Shown piece by piece: positions 1 to 7,024 of a DNA stretch of 12,363 nt. The notes beneath the pieces are model-generated. The model ran no database searches. It saw only the letters and a program-made list of their open reading frames with translations, and had not been told where the DNA came from. The stretch lies in the NCBI GenBank assembly GCA_900769475.1, contig CAAGGQ010000145.1, positions 1 through 12,363 on the forward strand. The letters are read 5' to 3'. The translations under genes were made by a program, and so were the position numbers. This DNA is from Clostridia bacterium. GTDB taxonomy: Bacteria; Bacillota; Clostridia; Oscillospirales; CAG-272. Within the stretch, counting starts at the first letter, position 1; each line of letters starts with the position of its first letter.

Positions 1-45
1 CCAAGGATTTTTCTTTGGTGGTGTTTTTATCGACGGGAACTTACG

Positions 46-190
46 AAAGGCTCCCTCCGGGAGGGAGCTGGATTTTGCGTAGCAAAAGACTGAGGGAGAG
101 CGCGTGACAATAAAATCCGTGCAAATTGCAAGTCACGCGGGCTCCTTCCACCACTTCGTGGTCTCCCTTCCTCCCGGAGGAAGGCTTTTG
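46..190. repeat. MITE-like palindromic intergenic repeat
   Basis: This non-coding stretch is built from nested inverted repeats. GCTCCCTCC/GGAGGGAGC forms a hairpin at 50-68, ACCAC/GTGGT at 150-162 and CCTTCCTCC/GGAGGAAGG at 166-184. An 8-bp inverted pair CGCGTGAC (101-108) and GTCACGCG (132-139) brackets the centre. The two outer ends (about 46-68, and the reverse complement of about 166-190) resemble each other, like terminal inverted repeats of roughly 25 bp. No transposase is present. Similar GGCTCCCTC...GAGGGAG elements are, from memory, common between genes in clostridial gut genomes. It is probably a dispersed non-autonomous repeat. Confidence 0.6.
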
Positions 191-323
191 CGAGTCATTC
201 CTCTGCGTATAGTGGGTTCGGGCTTCTGCCCGATTATGCGCGGACGTCCACGTGCTATGCTTTTCTCATGCGCGAGCACTGAAAAAACAAATGTTGGTTG
301 AGTTGCAAACAACTATTTGATCA
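191..323. other. Intergenic stretch with small hairpins, no gene
   Basis: I see no credible gene here: short frames lack ribosome binding sites and family resemblance. It contains a hairpin TCGGGC-ttct-GCCCGA at 218-233, a palindrome GGACGTCC at 242-249, and a small inverted repeat AGTTG-caaa-CAACT at 301-314 about 10 bp upstream of the -35 box of the next gene. The last could be a regulatory site, but nothing confirms that. Confidence 0.4.
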
Positions 324-352
324 TTGTTTTCTAAAAAAGGATGTGCTATAAT
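324..352 (+). promoter_or_regulatory. Sigma-A promoter of the XRE regulator gene
   Basis: TTGTTT (324-329) and TATAAT (347-352) are separated by exactly 17 bp. The TGC before the -10 box gives an extended -10. Transcription should begin near 358-360, about 35 bp upstream of the start codon. A perfect 8-bp palindrome CACCGGTG (360-367) lies at the expected start site and may be an operator. Confidence 0.75.
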
Positions 353-392
353 GGAATTACACCGGTGATAACGATTTTGAGGAGGAGCTTTT

Positions 393-1559
393 ATGCAACT
401 GAACTTAGGTACGAAAATCAGAGAATTACGCCGCCGCGATGGGCGCACACAGGACAACCTCGCAGAAGCCCTCGGCGTGACTGCACAGGCGGTATCGCGT
501 TGGGAGTCGGGCGGCAGTTATCCCGATATGGAAATGATCCCTGCCATTGCAAATTACTTTCACGTATCCATCGATGAACTGTTCGGGTATCACGACGATC
601 GGGAAGAAAAAATCCACCGTATTCTTTATACGGTGGATAAGGTGCTTATCAAATATTCGCACATGCATCAGGGAAGTTTATCAAAAGATGTTGAAGAATG
701 TATTCATATGCTTCGTGCAGCATCCGAAGAATTTCCAAACGAGTCCAAAATTCTTCTGAAGCTCGCCCAATCGCTTCATATGTGGGGGTGGAATACGTAC
801 GGGGCCAGAGGACGCACAGACGATGCCTCGGGCATGATTGAATACGATGTGGAATACAACGCGCAAAATGTTTACTGGCAAGAAGCCATACGCGTTTATG
901 AAAAATTATTGAAGTCGAATCCCTCCTCGGAGGATCGGGAGATTGCCCTCTGTCAGCTCACACCGCTTTATTGCCGCGTGGGGGAATACGAAAAAGCCAA
1001 AGCCCTTGCCAATAAGCAAAACAGTCTTATCATTTGCAAAGAACTATTGTTGCCCATGGCAACCACGGGGGAAGAAAAAGCAAGGTATCAATGCGAAAGA
1101 ATGATGGCGCTCCTTTCCAATCTTCAATTTGCCATTTCCGAATCCATCGCATACCGGCCTGCCGTGTCATCATCGGAATACGGAAGCCGCGTCCTGCTTT
1201 CGGTGATCCATTTGTATGAGGCCATTTTTGACGATGGCAAATTTGGTGATTGGCACAAAAATATTGCCCGTTTATATCTGGTTTTAACTGGTTATGAAAT
1301 TAACAAAAAGGGGGATATGCAAATCGTTCTTGCTTATTTTGACAAGGCTTTTGAGCACTACAAAGAATCCACCCGTATCTACAATGAAGGGAATTACTGC
1401 TATTCCGCGCCCCTGGTTTCCAATCTGAAGCCCATGGAACAAGGCGCTTTTGCTCCTGCGAACCTGGGAGACTTTTGGAAAACAGAACTGAAAACCTATC
1501 CCAAGGAGGTCCTTGACGAGCTTCAAAAAAATCCCAAATATGCAGAGTGTTTTGCATAA
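393..1559 (+). CDS. XRE-family HTH transcriptional regulator with TPR-like C-terminal region
   Basis: This is a predicted cytoplasmic DNA-binding regulator of 388 residues. An N-terminal XRE/Cro-type helix-turn-helix spans about residues 5-60: it opens with an IRELRRRDGRTQDNLAEALG helix pair, has the recognition-helix signature QAVSRWESG, and ends with the usual SIDELFG. The remaining ~300 residues are helical. A TPR-like pair of helices lies around 160-215 (YWQEAIRVYEKLL, then VGEYEKAKALANK) and another candidate near 305-325, so the C-terminal part probably senses a peptide or protein partner. The ATG at 393 follows GAGGAGGAG by a good distance and its own promoter lies upstream. The gene is monocistronic, ending at a terminator. 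Its target is unknown; autoregulation through the CACCGGTG palindrome is plausible. Nothing links it to the uronate operon beyond proximity. Confidence 0.85.
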   Translation: MQLNLGTKIRELRRRDGRTQDNLAEALGVTAQAVSRWESGGSYPDMEMIPAIANYFHVSIDELFGYHDDREEKIHRILYTVDKVLIKYSHMHQGSLSKDVEECIHMLRAASEEFPNESKILLKLAQSLHMWGWNTYGARGRTDDASGMIEYDVEYNAQNVYWQEAIRVYEKLLKSNPSSEDREIALCQLTPLYCRVGEYEKAKALANKQNSLIICKELLLPMATTGEEKARYQCERMMALLSNLQFAISESIAYRPAVSSSEYGSRVLLSVIHLYEAIFDDGKFGDWHKNIARLYLVLTGYEINKKGDMQIVLAYFDKAFEHYKESTRIYNEGNYCYSAPLVSNLKPMEQGAFAPANLGDFWKTELKTYPKEVLDELQKNPKYAECFA

Positions 1560-1565
1560 TCACTC

Positions 1566-1596
1566 GCCCCGCCTCGTGCGGGGCTTATTATTTTTT
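1566..1596 (+). terminator. Rho-independent terminator after the XRE gene
   Basis: GCCCCGC (1566-1572) and GCGGGGC (1578-1584) form a perfect 7-bp GC-rich stem with a 5-nt loop, followed by TTATTATTTTTT. It begins 6 bp after the stop codon. On the opposite strand no T-tract follows, so it is unlikely to serve the convergent araC-type gene efficiently. Confidence 0.85.
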
Positions 1597-1606
1597 GCTG
1601 TTATGC

Positions 1607-2440
1607 TTATCTGGAAAAGGGAAGGGCTGCGTCGGTTTTGAGGTATTGCCCCGGGGTGGTGCCAAAGCAACGCTTGAAAGCGCGGATGAGGTTGCAGGCG
1701 TCTCCAAATCCCGTGGCCTCGGCGGTGCGCTGTTGGGTTTCCCCCTGCCGCAGGAGCTTGAGAGCCTGCTTGAGGCGGTAGCGGGTCAAATAATCGTTCA
1801 CGGTGGTGCCGGTGTACTTCCGAAAGGCGGTCATCAGGGTGGTGCGCCCTACTCCCAGCTTCCAGGCCAGCTCCTCGGCCACGATCTTTTGCACGTAATG
1901 CTCCTGGATGTAGGAAAGGGCATCGGTCACGTAGGCGGGGAGCTCCTCGGCGTCGGCGCGCTTCTCTCGGCGCAGGTCGTTGACCTTGGAGAGAAAGAGC
2001 ATCAGCCGTAGCTTTTGACGAAAGGGATCGGGATCCTCTCCCAGCGCGGTGGCCAGGGCGTAGAGCTCCTCCTTGGTCTGGTCGGCAAGTGGAATGACCG
2101 CTCCTTGCTTGGGAAAGAGCCCCAGAAGCTGCTTCCATTCGGGCACGGCGTCCACCAAATAATCCGGGGAGAAGAGGAGATTGATGCGCTTATACAGCAG
2201 GTGGGGCTGACATACGATGAGATGGGAGGTCATGGGACGGGTGAGCACTAAGCGGCTCTGGGTCCCCTCCTGCACCGATTCGGGAAGCAAGACCTTCACG
2301 TTTCCCTGGAGGATCAGGCTGATCTCGTAATAGCGGTGCATATGGTAATCCGACATATTGGGCAAAAAGCCCTCGTAGCTATCGGTAAAAACGTCGGTCC
2401 ACGTGGTACCAAATCCCAAGTCCTCTAATTCCGCAGGCAT
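1607..2440 (-). CDS. AraC-family transcriptional regulator, probable controller of the divergent uronate operon
   Basis: This is a 277-residue regulator with the two-part AraC layout. An N-terminal cupin-like sensor contains a DYHMHRYYE segment (residues 31-39, H33 and H35) followed by beta-rich sequence. The C-terminal pair of helix-turn-helix units covers about 186-210 (VAEELAWKLGVGRTTLMTAF) and 237-267, ending in the family signature FKRCFGTTPGQYL. The start at 2440 is chosen because AGGAGGT sits just upstream of that ATG. An in-frame upstream ATG would add a lysine/arginine-rich 32-residue tail encoded in promoter DNA. The gene is divergent from the GH2-uxa operon and shares its control region, the classic arrangement for a local activator responding to the sugar or uronide. 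By eye it is more GC-rich than the upstream XRE gene. The effector is not known; galacturonate-type or uronide ligands are an inference. Confidence 0.88.
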   Translation of the reverse strand: MPAELEDLGFGTTWTDVFTDSYEGFLPNMSDYHMHRYYEISLILQGNVKVLLPESVQEGTQSRLVLTRPMTSHLIVCQPHLLYKRINLLFSPDYLVDAVPEWKQLLGLFPKQGAVIPLADQTKEELYALATALGEDPDPFRQKLRLMLFLSKVNDLRREKRADAEELPAYVTDALSYIQEHYVQKIVAEELAWKLGVGRTTLMTAFRKYTGTTVNDYLTRYRLKQALKLLRQGETQQRTAEATGFGDACNLIRAFKRCFGTTPGQYLKTDAALPFSR

Positions 2441-2465
2441 GGCGCACCTCCTCTCTCTTTTCTTT

Positions 2466-2494
2466 ATTCTACCACGGATTTGAATGATTTTCAA
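2466..2494 (-). promoter_or_regulatory. Promoter of the AraC-family gene
   Basis: Read on the minus strand, TTGAAA (complement of 2489-2494) and TAGAAT (complement of 2466-2471) are separated by 17 bp. An A/T-rich tract (about 2495-2535), including a 9-bp tandem TTTCTGTTT, lies upstream and could act as an UP element. The spacer contains TTGAATGATT (2480-2489), similar to the repeats in front of the operon. Confidence 0.7.
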
Positions 2495-2539
2495 TAAAAG
2501 AACAAAAAAATTTCTGTTTTTTCTGTTTTTCCTCAAAAA

Positions 2540-2573
2540 AATTGAACGATTTGCTCATCAATTGTACGATTGG
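2540..2573 (+). promoter_or_regulatory. Direct-repeat operator, likely AraC-type activator site
   Basis: Two near-identical half-sites of the form AATTGWACGATTKG start at 2540 and 2560, 20 bp apart (about two helical turns). The second ends 3 bp before the -35 hexamer. Tandem half-sites on one helix face abutting the -35 are the known geometry for AraC-family activators, which contact each half-site through two HTH units. Assignment to the divergent AraC-type protein is inference. Confidence 0.6.
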
Positions 2574-2576
2574 ATA

Positions 2577-2605
2577 TTGTATTCCTACGTCTTTCGCGTT
2601 ATAAT
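2577..2605 (+). promoter_or_regulatory. Promoter of the beta-hexuronidase/uxa operon
   Basis: TTGTAT (2577-2582) and TATAAT (2600-2605) are separated by 17 bp. The start codon of the first gene lies 31 bp downstream of the -10 box, giving a short leader with the ribosome binding site GGAGGT at 2624-2629. No other convincing promoter is visible before 10656, so this one probably drives all six genes. Confidence 0.8.
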
Positions 2606-2636
2606 AGAGGTGGAATTTTATGTGGAGGTCTTACGC

Positions 2637-4352
2637 ATGGCACGACTTTTTTTGGAGCATACAAAAAGAAACGTTCAGAGTCTGGACGGTGCTTGGCAGT
2701 TTTGCATGGATCGGGAGGACCGTGGCGAGCGCGAGGAATGGTTCGCGTCGCTTCCCGCTTCCTCCTCGACGGTAGGGGTTCCCTCGGTATGGAATGAGGA
2801 GAGCGGTCTGCTGGATTATGAGGGCGCCGCTTGGTACGAAAAGGAATTCTTCACTAGAGGGGGATGCCTTCGCCTTTGCTTTGGCGCGGTGATGACCGAG
2901 GCTAAGGTTTGGCTGGACGGTAGCTATCTCGGATCCCATTACGGTGGATTCTCTCAATTTGAATTTCTTGTTCCCGAGGTGGCGGAGGGCTTCCATCGGC
3001 TTACGGTGCGGGTAGACAATCGCTTCAGCGATCAATCCATTCCCCAAAAGAAGGTGGACTGGTACCACTACGGAGGCATTGTGCGAGGTGTTTCGTTGGA
3101 GGTGCTGGAGGGCATCTGCGTTCTGCACCATCGCCTGGAATACACCCTGTCCGAGGATCTTTCCGCGGTGGAGGGCCACTTCGTTCTCGAGTGCTATAAT
3201 ACCAAAAAGCGCAAGAGCGAGAGCCGCCTTACCGTAACCGTTGGGGAAGAGACCGTGTTTGACGGCAACATTGCCGTGTCGGGCCGAAAAAGGCAGGAAA
3301 TCGTTCTTCCTGCATTCCGGCTGGAAAAGATCCGTCTTTGGGATGTGGGAAGACCTGCGCTCTACCGCATTTGCATGACCACCGAGACCGACGATCTGAT
3401 CGACCGCGTGGGCTTCCGCCGCGTGGAGGTCAAGCAAAAGCAGATCCTGCTCAACGGCAAGCCCGTGGAATTCCGTGGTGTCAACCGCCACGAGGAGCTG
3501 CCCGGCTTTGGCTTTGCTTTCCCCGTATCCCGCATGAAGCATGATATTGATCTGATCCTGGATCTGGGCTGCAATTCCATCCGTGGCTCCCACTATCCCA
3601 ATTCCCAAGAATTTGTAGATTATCTGGACGAAACCGGTATTCTTTTCTGGAGTGAGATCCCCATCTGGGGCTGTGGCTTCAGCCAGGAGGCGCTGGGGGA
3701 CAAGACCGTGGTGGAACGGGGCCTGGAAATGCACCGCGAAATGGTGAAATATTATTACAATCATCCTAGCATTATCTTTTGGGGAATGCACAATGAGATC
3801 CTTTCGGATACCCCCGAGGGTCTGGAGATGACCAAGAAATATTACGCTTATCTCAAGGAAAATGGCGGAAATCGTTTGGTGGTGTATGCCTCCAACCGCC
3901 ACGTAAAGGACATCAGCTTTGGCTACACCGATGTGATCTGCCTGAATATGTACTTTGGCTGGTACTCCGGGAACATGCCCCGCTGGAACAGCTTTATGAA
4001 TGAGATCTGCGACTATCTTGAGGAGCAGGGCGTTTCTCATTTGCCCATTATCTTCAGCGAATTCGGCGGTGGTGCCCTCTACGGCTTCCACGATGCCGAG
4101 TGTCCCAAGTGGAGCGAGGAATACCAGGCAAAGCTCCTGGATTTTTGCCTGCGGCTCTTCCATGAGCATCCCGCCGTGCACGGCTCCTTCGTGTGGCAGT
4201 TCTGTGACATCCGCACCTGCGCCGAAATGGGCTTTTCCAGAGCCAGAGGCTTTAACAACAAGGGCATTATGAACGAGCAACGCCGCCCCAAGGCCGCGTA
4301 CTACGCCGTTCGTAAATGCTATCATGATTTTGCAGAGGAGGACTACCGATGA
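2637..4352 (+). CDS. GH2 beta-hexuronidase (beta-glucuronidase/beta-galacturonidase type)
   Basis: This enzyme hydrolyses terminal beta-linked hexuronic acid from uronides. It has 571 residues with the GH2 order: sugar-binding beta-sandwich (about 1-165), immunoglobulin-like domain (about 170-255), and TIM barrel (about 256-571). Catalytic residues by motif are E387 (acid/base, in GMHNEI) and E475 (nucleophile, in FSEFGG), 88 apart versus 91 in E. coli GusA (413/504). The N-x-K motif that reads the uronate carboxylate is present as N540 and K542 in FNNKG, which separates it from beta-galactosidases. It lacks about 15 residues where E. coli GusA has loop 1. The ATG at 2637 follows GGAGGT by 7 nt; the longer in-frame extension would run through the promoter. 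No signal peptide is seen, so it is cytoplasmic. It is first in the operon and overlaps the next gene by ATGA. The neighbours suggest beta-galacturonides as substrate; beta-glucuronides remain possible. Confidence 0.87.
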   Translation: MARLFLEHTKRNVQSLDGAWQFCMDREDRGEREEWFASLPASSSTVGVPSVWNEESGLLDYEGAAWYEKEFFTRGGCLRLCFGAVMTEAKVWLDGSYLGSHYGGFSQFEFLVPEVAEGFHRLTVRVDNRFSDQSIPQKKVDWYHYGGIVRGVSLEVLEGICVLHHRLEYTLSEDLSAVEGHFVLECYNTKKRKSESRLTVTVGEETVFDGNIAVSGRKRQEIVLPAFRLEKIRLWDVGRPALYRICMTTETDDLIDRVGFRRVEVKQKQILLNGKPVEFRGVNRHEELPGFGFAFPVSRMKHDIDLILDLGCNSIRGSHYPNSQEFVDYLDETGILFWSEIPIWGCGFSQEALGDKTVVERGLEMHREMVKYYYNHPSIIFWGMHNEILSDTPEGLEMTKKYYAYLKENGGNRLVVYASNRHVKDISFGYTDVICLNMYFGWYSGNMPRWNSFMNEICDYLEEQGVSHLPIIFSEFGGGALYGFHDAECPKWSEEYQAKLLDFCLRLFHEHPAVHGSFVWQFCDIRTCAEMGFSRARGFNNKGIMNEQRRPKAAYYAVRKCYHDFAEEDYR

Positions 4353-5659
4353 AACAGATCAAAGAGATGCAAAAGCCCGTGCGTCCGGTACGGGTGATCC
4401 AGTTTGGCGAGGGCGGCTTCCTTCGCGGCTTTGTGGACTGGATGCTGCAAAAGCTGAACGATCAGGGCGCCTTTGACGGAAGCGTTGCCGTGATTCAACC
4501 TATCGAAAACGGTATGTGTGACCTTTTGACCGAGCAAAATTGTTTGTATACCCATATCATTCGCGGTGCCGAGGGAATGGAGAAGAGCGTGATCGACGTG
4601 ATCTCCCATTGCGTCAAGCCCTACGAGGATTTTGACGCCTACCTTGCCCTGGCTAAGAATCCCGACGCCCGTTTTATCGTTTCCAATACCACCGAAGCGG
4701 GCATTGAGTTTCGCCCCGAGGATCGGATTACCGATGCGCCTCCTGCAAGCTTTCCCGCAAAGCTGACCCGGTTGCTCAAGCGTCGCTATGACCTGGGCTT
4801 GAAGGGCTTTATTCTGCTCCCCTGTGAGCTCATCGACCGCAACGGCGACAACCTCAAGAAAACCGTGCTCCAATATGCCGAGCTTTGGAATCTGGGCGAT
4901 GATTTTGTTGCTTGGATCGAAAAGGACAACATCTTCTGCAACACCCTGGTGGACCGCATCAACACGGGGTATCCCAAGGATGAAAAACTAGATCTGGGCT
5001 ACGAGGATCGGATGGTCAACACCTCGGAGTTCTTCCACCTTTGGGTCATTGAGACCGAATATGACATTGAAAAGGAACTGCCTTTCTCGGCGGCGGATCT
5101 GAACGTGATCGTTACCAAGGACGCCCTGGAGCGGTATCGTACCCGAAAGGTGCGGATCCTCAACGGTGCGCATACCTCCATGGTACCTTACGCGCTTCTT
5201 TCGGGGCTGGATACCGTCAAGTCCTGCATGGACGACGAGAAGATGTCAGCATTCTTGCGTGCTTGCCTCTTCGAGGAGATCATTCCTTCCATGGATATGG
5301 CCCGCGAGGAGCTGTTGGATTATGCTGAAAGCGTTTTGGTGCGTTTTTCCAACCCTTACATCAAGCATTATCTTGCGGCGATCTCCCTGAATTCGGTAAG
5401 CAAGTTCCGCGTGCGGGTTCTGCCGTCGATCCTGCAATACCGTGAGAAGTTCGGGAAGAATCCCTCCCATCTGCTGTTCTCCTTTGCCAAGCTAATTGAG
5501 TTTTACAAGCTGGGCACGCCTAACGATGCCCCTGAGATCATGGAATTTATGAAACACGCCACCATTGCACAGATCCTTTCCAACACGGCTTATTGGGGGC
5601 AGGATCTGAGCGAGCTTGCCGAGGAGGTTGCATCTTATGCGGATCCATCCATCCGATAA
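4349..5659 (+). CDS. uxaB: Tagaturonate reductase (altronate oxidoreductase)
   Basis: UxaB interconverts D-tagaturonate and D-altronate with NADH, the second step of galacturonate catabolism, in the cytoplasm. The 436-residue protein belongs to the polyol-specific long-chain (mannitol) dehydrogenase family. The N-terminal nucleotide-binding segment reads IQFGEGGFLRGFVDW (about residues 17-31), typical of UxaB rather than UxuB. The family signature FCNTLVDRI...GYP lies near 195-210. The catalytic K-x4-N-x2-H motif is intact as K267, N272 and H275 in KVRILNGAH. Length is slightly below that of E. coli UxaB. Its ATG overlaps the stop of the GH2 gene (ATGA), implying translational coupling, and the next gene starts inside its 3' end. 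Fructuronate reductase activity is the main alternative and would redirect the pathway to the glucuronate branch, but the sequence favours UxaB. Confidence 0.87.
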   Translation: MKQIKEMQKPVRPVRVIQFGEGGFLRGFVDWMLQKLNDQGAFDGSVAVIQPIENGMCDLLTEQNCLYTHIIRGAEGMEKSVIDVISHCVKPYEDFDAYLALAKNPDARFIVSNTTEAGIEFRPEDRITDAPPASFPAKLTRLLKRRYDLGLKGFILLPCELIDRNGDNLKKTVLQYAELWNLGDDFVAWIEKDNIFCNTLVDRINTGYPKDEKLDLGYEDRMVNTSEFFHLWVIETEYDIEKELPFSAADLNVIVTKDALERYRTRKVRILNGAHTSMVPYALLSGLDTVKSCMDDEKMSAFLRACLFEEIIPSMDMAREELLDYAESVLVRFSNPYIKHYLAAISLNSVSKFRVRVLPSILQYREKFGKNPSHLLFSFAKLIEFYKLGTPNDAPEIMEFMKHATIAQILSNTAYWGQDLSELAEEVASYADPSIR

Positions 5660-7013
5660 CGTTGAGGTTCGCGAAGACGGACAAAAATACGCCCTTTGCA
5701 GAATCGAAGCCGGGGAGAACGTGATCAAATACGGCTTTCCCATTGGTCACGCCACGAAGGAGATTGAAATTGGGGAGCAGGTCTCTCCCAAGAATCTTCG
5801 CTCCAATCTGGCGGGGAAGGGCGATTGGACATATACTCCTCTGCCCACCGCCGCGGTGGGAACCCGGACGGGAACCTTTCAGGGGTATCTCCGTAAGAAC
5901 GGCGAGGTTGGGATTCGTAACGAGCTATGGATCATTCCCACGGTGGGATGTATCAATGACGTGGCCAAAACACTGGCCTCGCAGAGCGGTGCCAAGGCGC
6001 TGACCCATCCTTACGGCTGCTCTCAGCTGGGGGGCGATCAGCTGGTGACCCAAAGAATCCTTTGCGGTCTGATCCATCATCCCAATGCCGGCGGCGTGCT
6101 GGTGCTGGGACTTGGTTGCGAGAACAACGGCATTGACGAGATGAAAAAGGTGCTGGGCGAATACGATGCCACACGGGTGCGTTTTCTCAATCTGCAGGAT
6201 TGCCGGGACGAGGAAGCCGAGGCTCTGCAGATCCTGAACGAGCTGAAAGCGCAAATGCAACAGGATGCGCGGGTGGAGGTTCCGCTTTCCAAGCTTCGCA
6301 TTGCTGTCAAGTGCGGCGGCAGCGACGGTTACAGCGGCATTACTGCAAACCCGCTGGTGGGCAGAACCATGGAGATCCTGGCTTCCTTTGGCGGTACGGT
6401 CCTTATGACCGAAATGCCCGAGATCTTTGGTGCCGAGCAGCTGTTGCTTTCCTTTAGTAAGGATGGGGAAATCTTTGACGAGGCGGCCGAAATGATCCGC
6501 AATTTCCGCCAGTATTTCATCGACCACGGCGAGGGCATTGCCGACAATCCTTCCCCTGGGAATATCGCCGGCGGTATTTCCACTCTGGAGGAAAAATCCC
6601 TGGGATGCGTGCAAAAGGCAGGTAAGGTTCCTTTGTGTGGTGCCCTGGAGTTTGGAAAGATGCCTCCGTCCAACGGCGGTCTGTACCTGGTAAACGGCCC
6701 CGGAAACGATATGGTGGCGGTCACCAATTTAGCCGCCGCAGGGGCACATATGATCCTCTTTACTACGGGGCGTGGTACCCCGTTGTCGTCGGTGGTCCCC
6801 ACGCTTAAGATTTCCACCAATACGCCCCTGGCCGAGAAGAAGCCTCATTGGATCGATTTTGATGCCGGCGTGCTGTTGGACGGTGCCGATATGACGGCAC
6901 TCAGCAAAGATCTGTTCGATCTCTGTCTCTCGGTGGCGAACGGATCCGAATCTAAGAGTGAGGCTAAAGGGTATTACGATCTTGCCATCTTCAAGGATGG
7001 CGTGACCCTTTAA
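5637..7013 (+). CDS. uxaA: Altronate dehydratase
   Basis: UxaA dehydrates D-altronate to 2-keto-3-deoxy-D-gluconate, the third step of galacturonate breakdown. The 458-residue protein has an N-terminal SAF-like domain (about 1-60, with ENVIKYGFPIGHA) followed by the large dehydratase region of the altronate/galactarate dehydratase family. Conserved cysteine motifs suited to binding a metal are GCSQLGGD (C128), GLGCENN (C161) and KCGGSDGYSG (C226), with FTTGRGTPLSS at 375-385 and KPHWIDFDAG at 402-411. The SAF segment is shorter than in E. coli UxaA. The start at 5637 is chosen because AGGAGG (5622-5627) sits 9 nt upstream; a GTG-less extension to 5616 has no such site. It overlaps uxaB by 23 bp. 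Galactarate dehydratase is a paralogous alternative, but uxaB and uxaC beside it make altronate the likely substrate. Confidence 0.9.
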   Translation: MRIHPSDNVEVREDGQKYALCRIEAGENVIKYGFPIGHATKEIEIGEQVSPKNLRSNLAGKGDWTYTPLPTAAVGTRTGTFQGYLRKNGEVGIRNELWIIPTVGCINDVAKTLASQSGAKALTHPYGCSQLGGDQLVTQRILCGLIHHPNAGGVLVLGLGCENNGIDEMKKVLGEYDATRVRFLNLQDCRDEEAEALQILNELKAQMQQDARVEVPLSKLRIAVKCGGSDGYSGITANPLVGRTMEILASFGGTVLMTEMPEIFGAEQLLLSFSKDGEIFDEAAEMIRNFRQYFIDHGEGIADNPSPGNIAGGISTLEEKSLGCVQKAGKVPLCGALEFGKMPPSNGGLYLVNGPGNDMVAVTNLAAAGAHMILFTTGRGTPLSSVVPTLKISTNTPLAEKKPHWIDFDAGVLLDGADMTALSKDLFDLCLSVANGSESKSEAKGYYDLAIFKDGVTL

Positions 7014-7024
7014 GAGGATCCATT

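Noticed and set aside
46..190. CRISPR array or tRNA in the repetitive left end
   Set aside because: The repeats are inverted and irregular, without unit spacing; no tRNA cloverleaf or conserved T-loop is seen.
1547..2011. Plus-strand open frame after the XRE gene
   Set aside because: It begins inside the XRE stop region, reads through the terminator and lies antisense to the conserved AraC HTH region.
2585..2606. Possible catabolite-repression (cre) box near the operon promoter
   Set aside because: The CTTTCGCGTTATAA stretch matches the cre consensus too poorly to call.
2484..2636. 51-residue N-terminal extension of the GH2 protein
   Set aside because: It would be encoded by the operator and promoter and lacks a ribosome binding site; the ATG at 2637 has GGAGGT 7 nt upstream.
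2631..4325. Long open frame of 564 codons on the minus strand, opposite the GH2 gene
   Set aside because: It mirrors the GH2 coding frame, shows no recognisable family and has no ribosome binding site. The plus strand carries full GH2 motifs.
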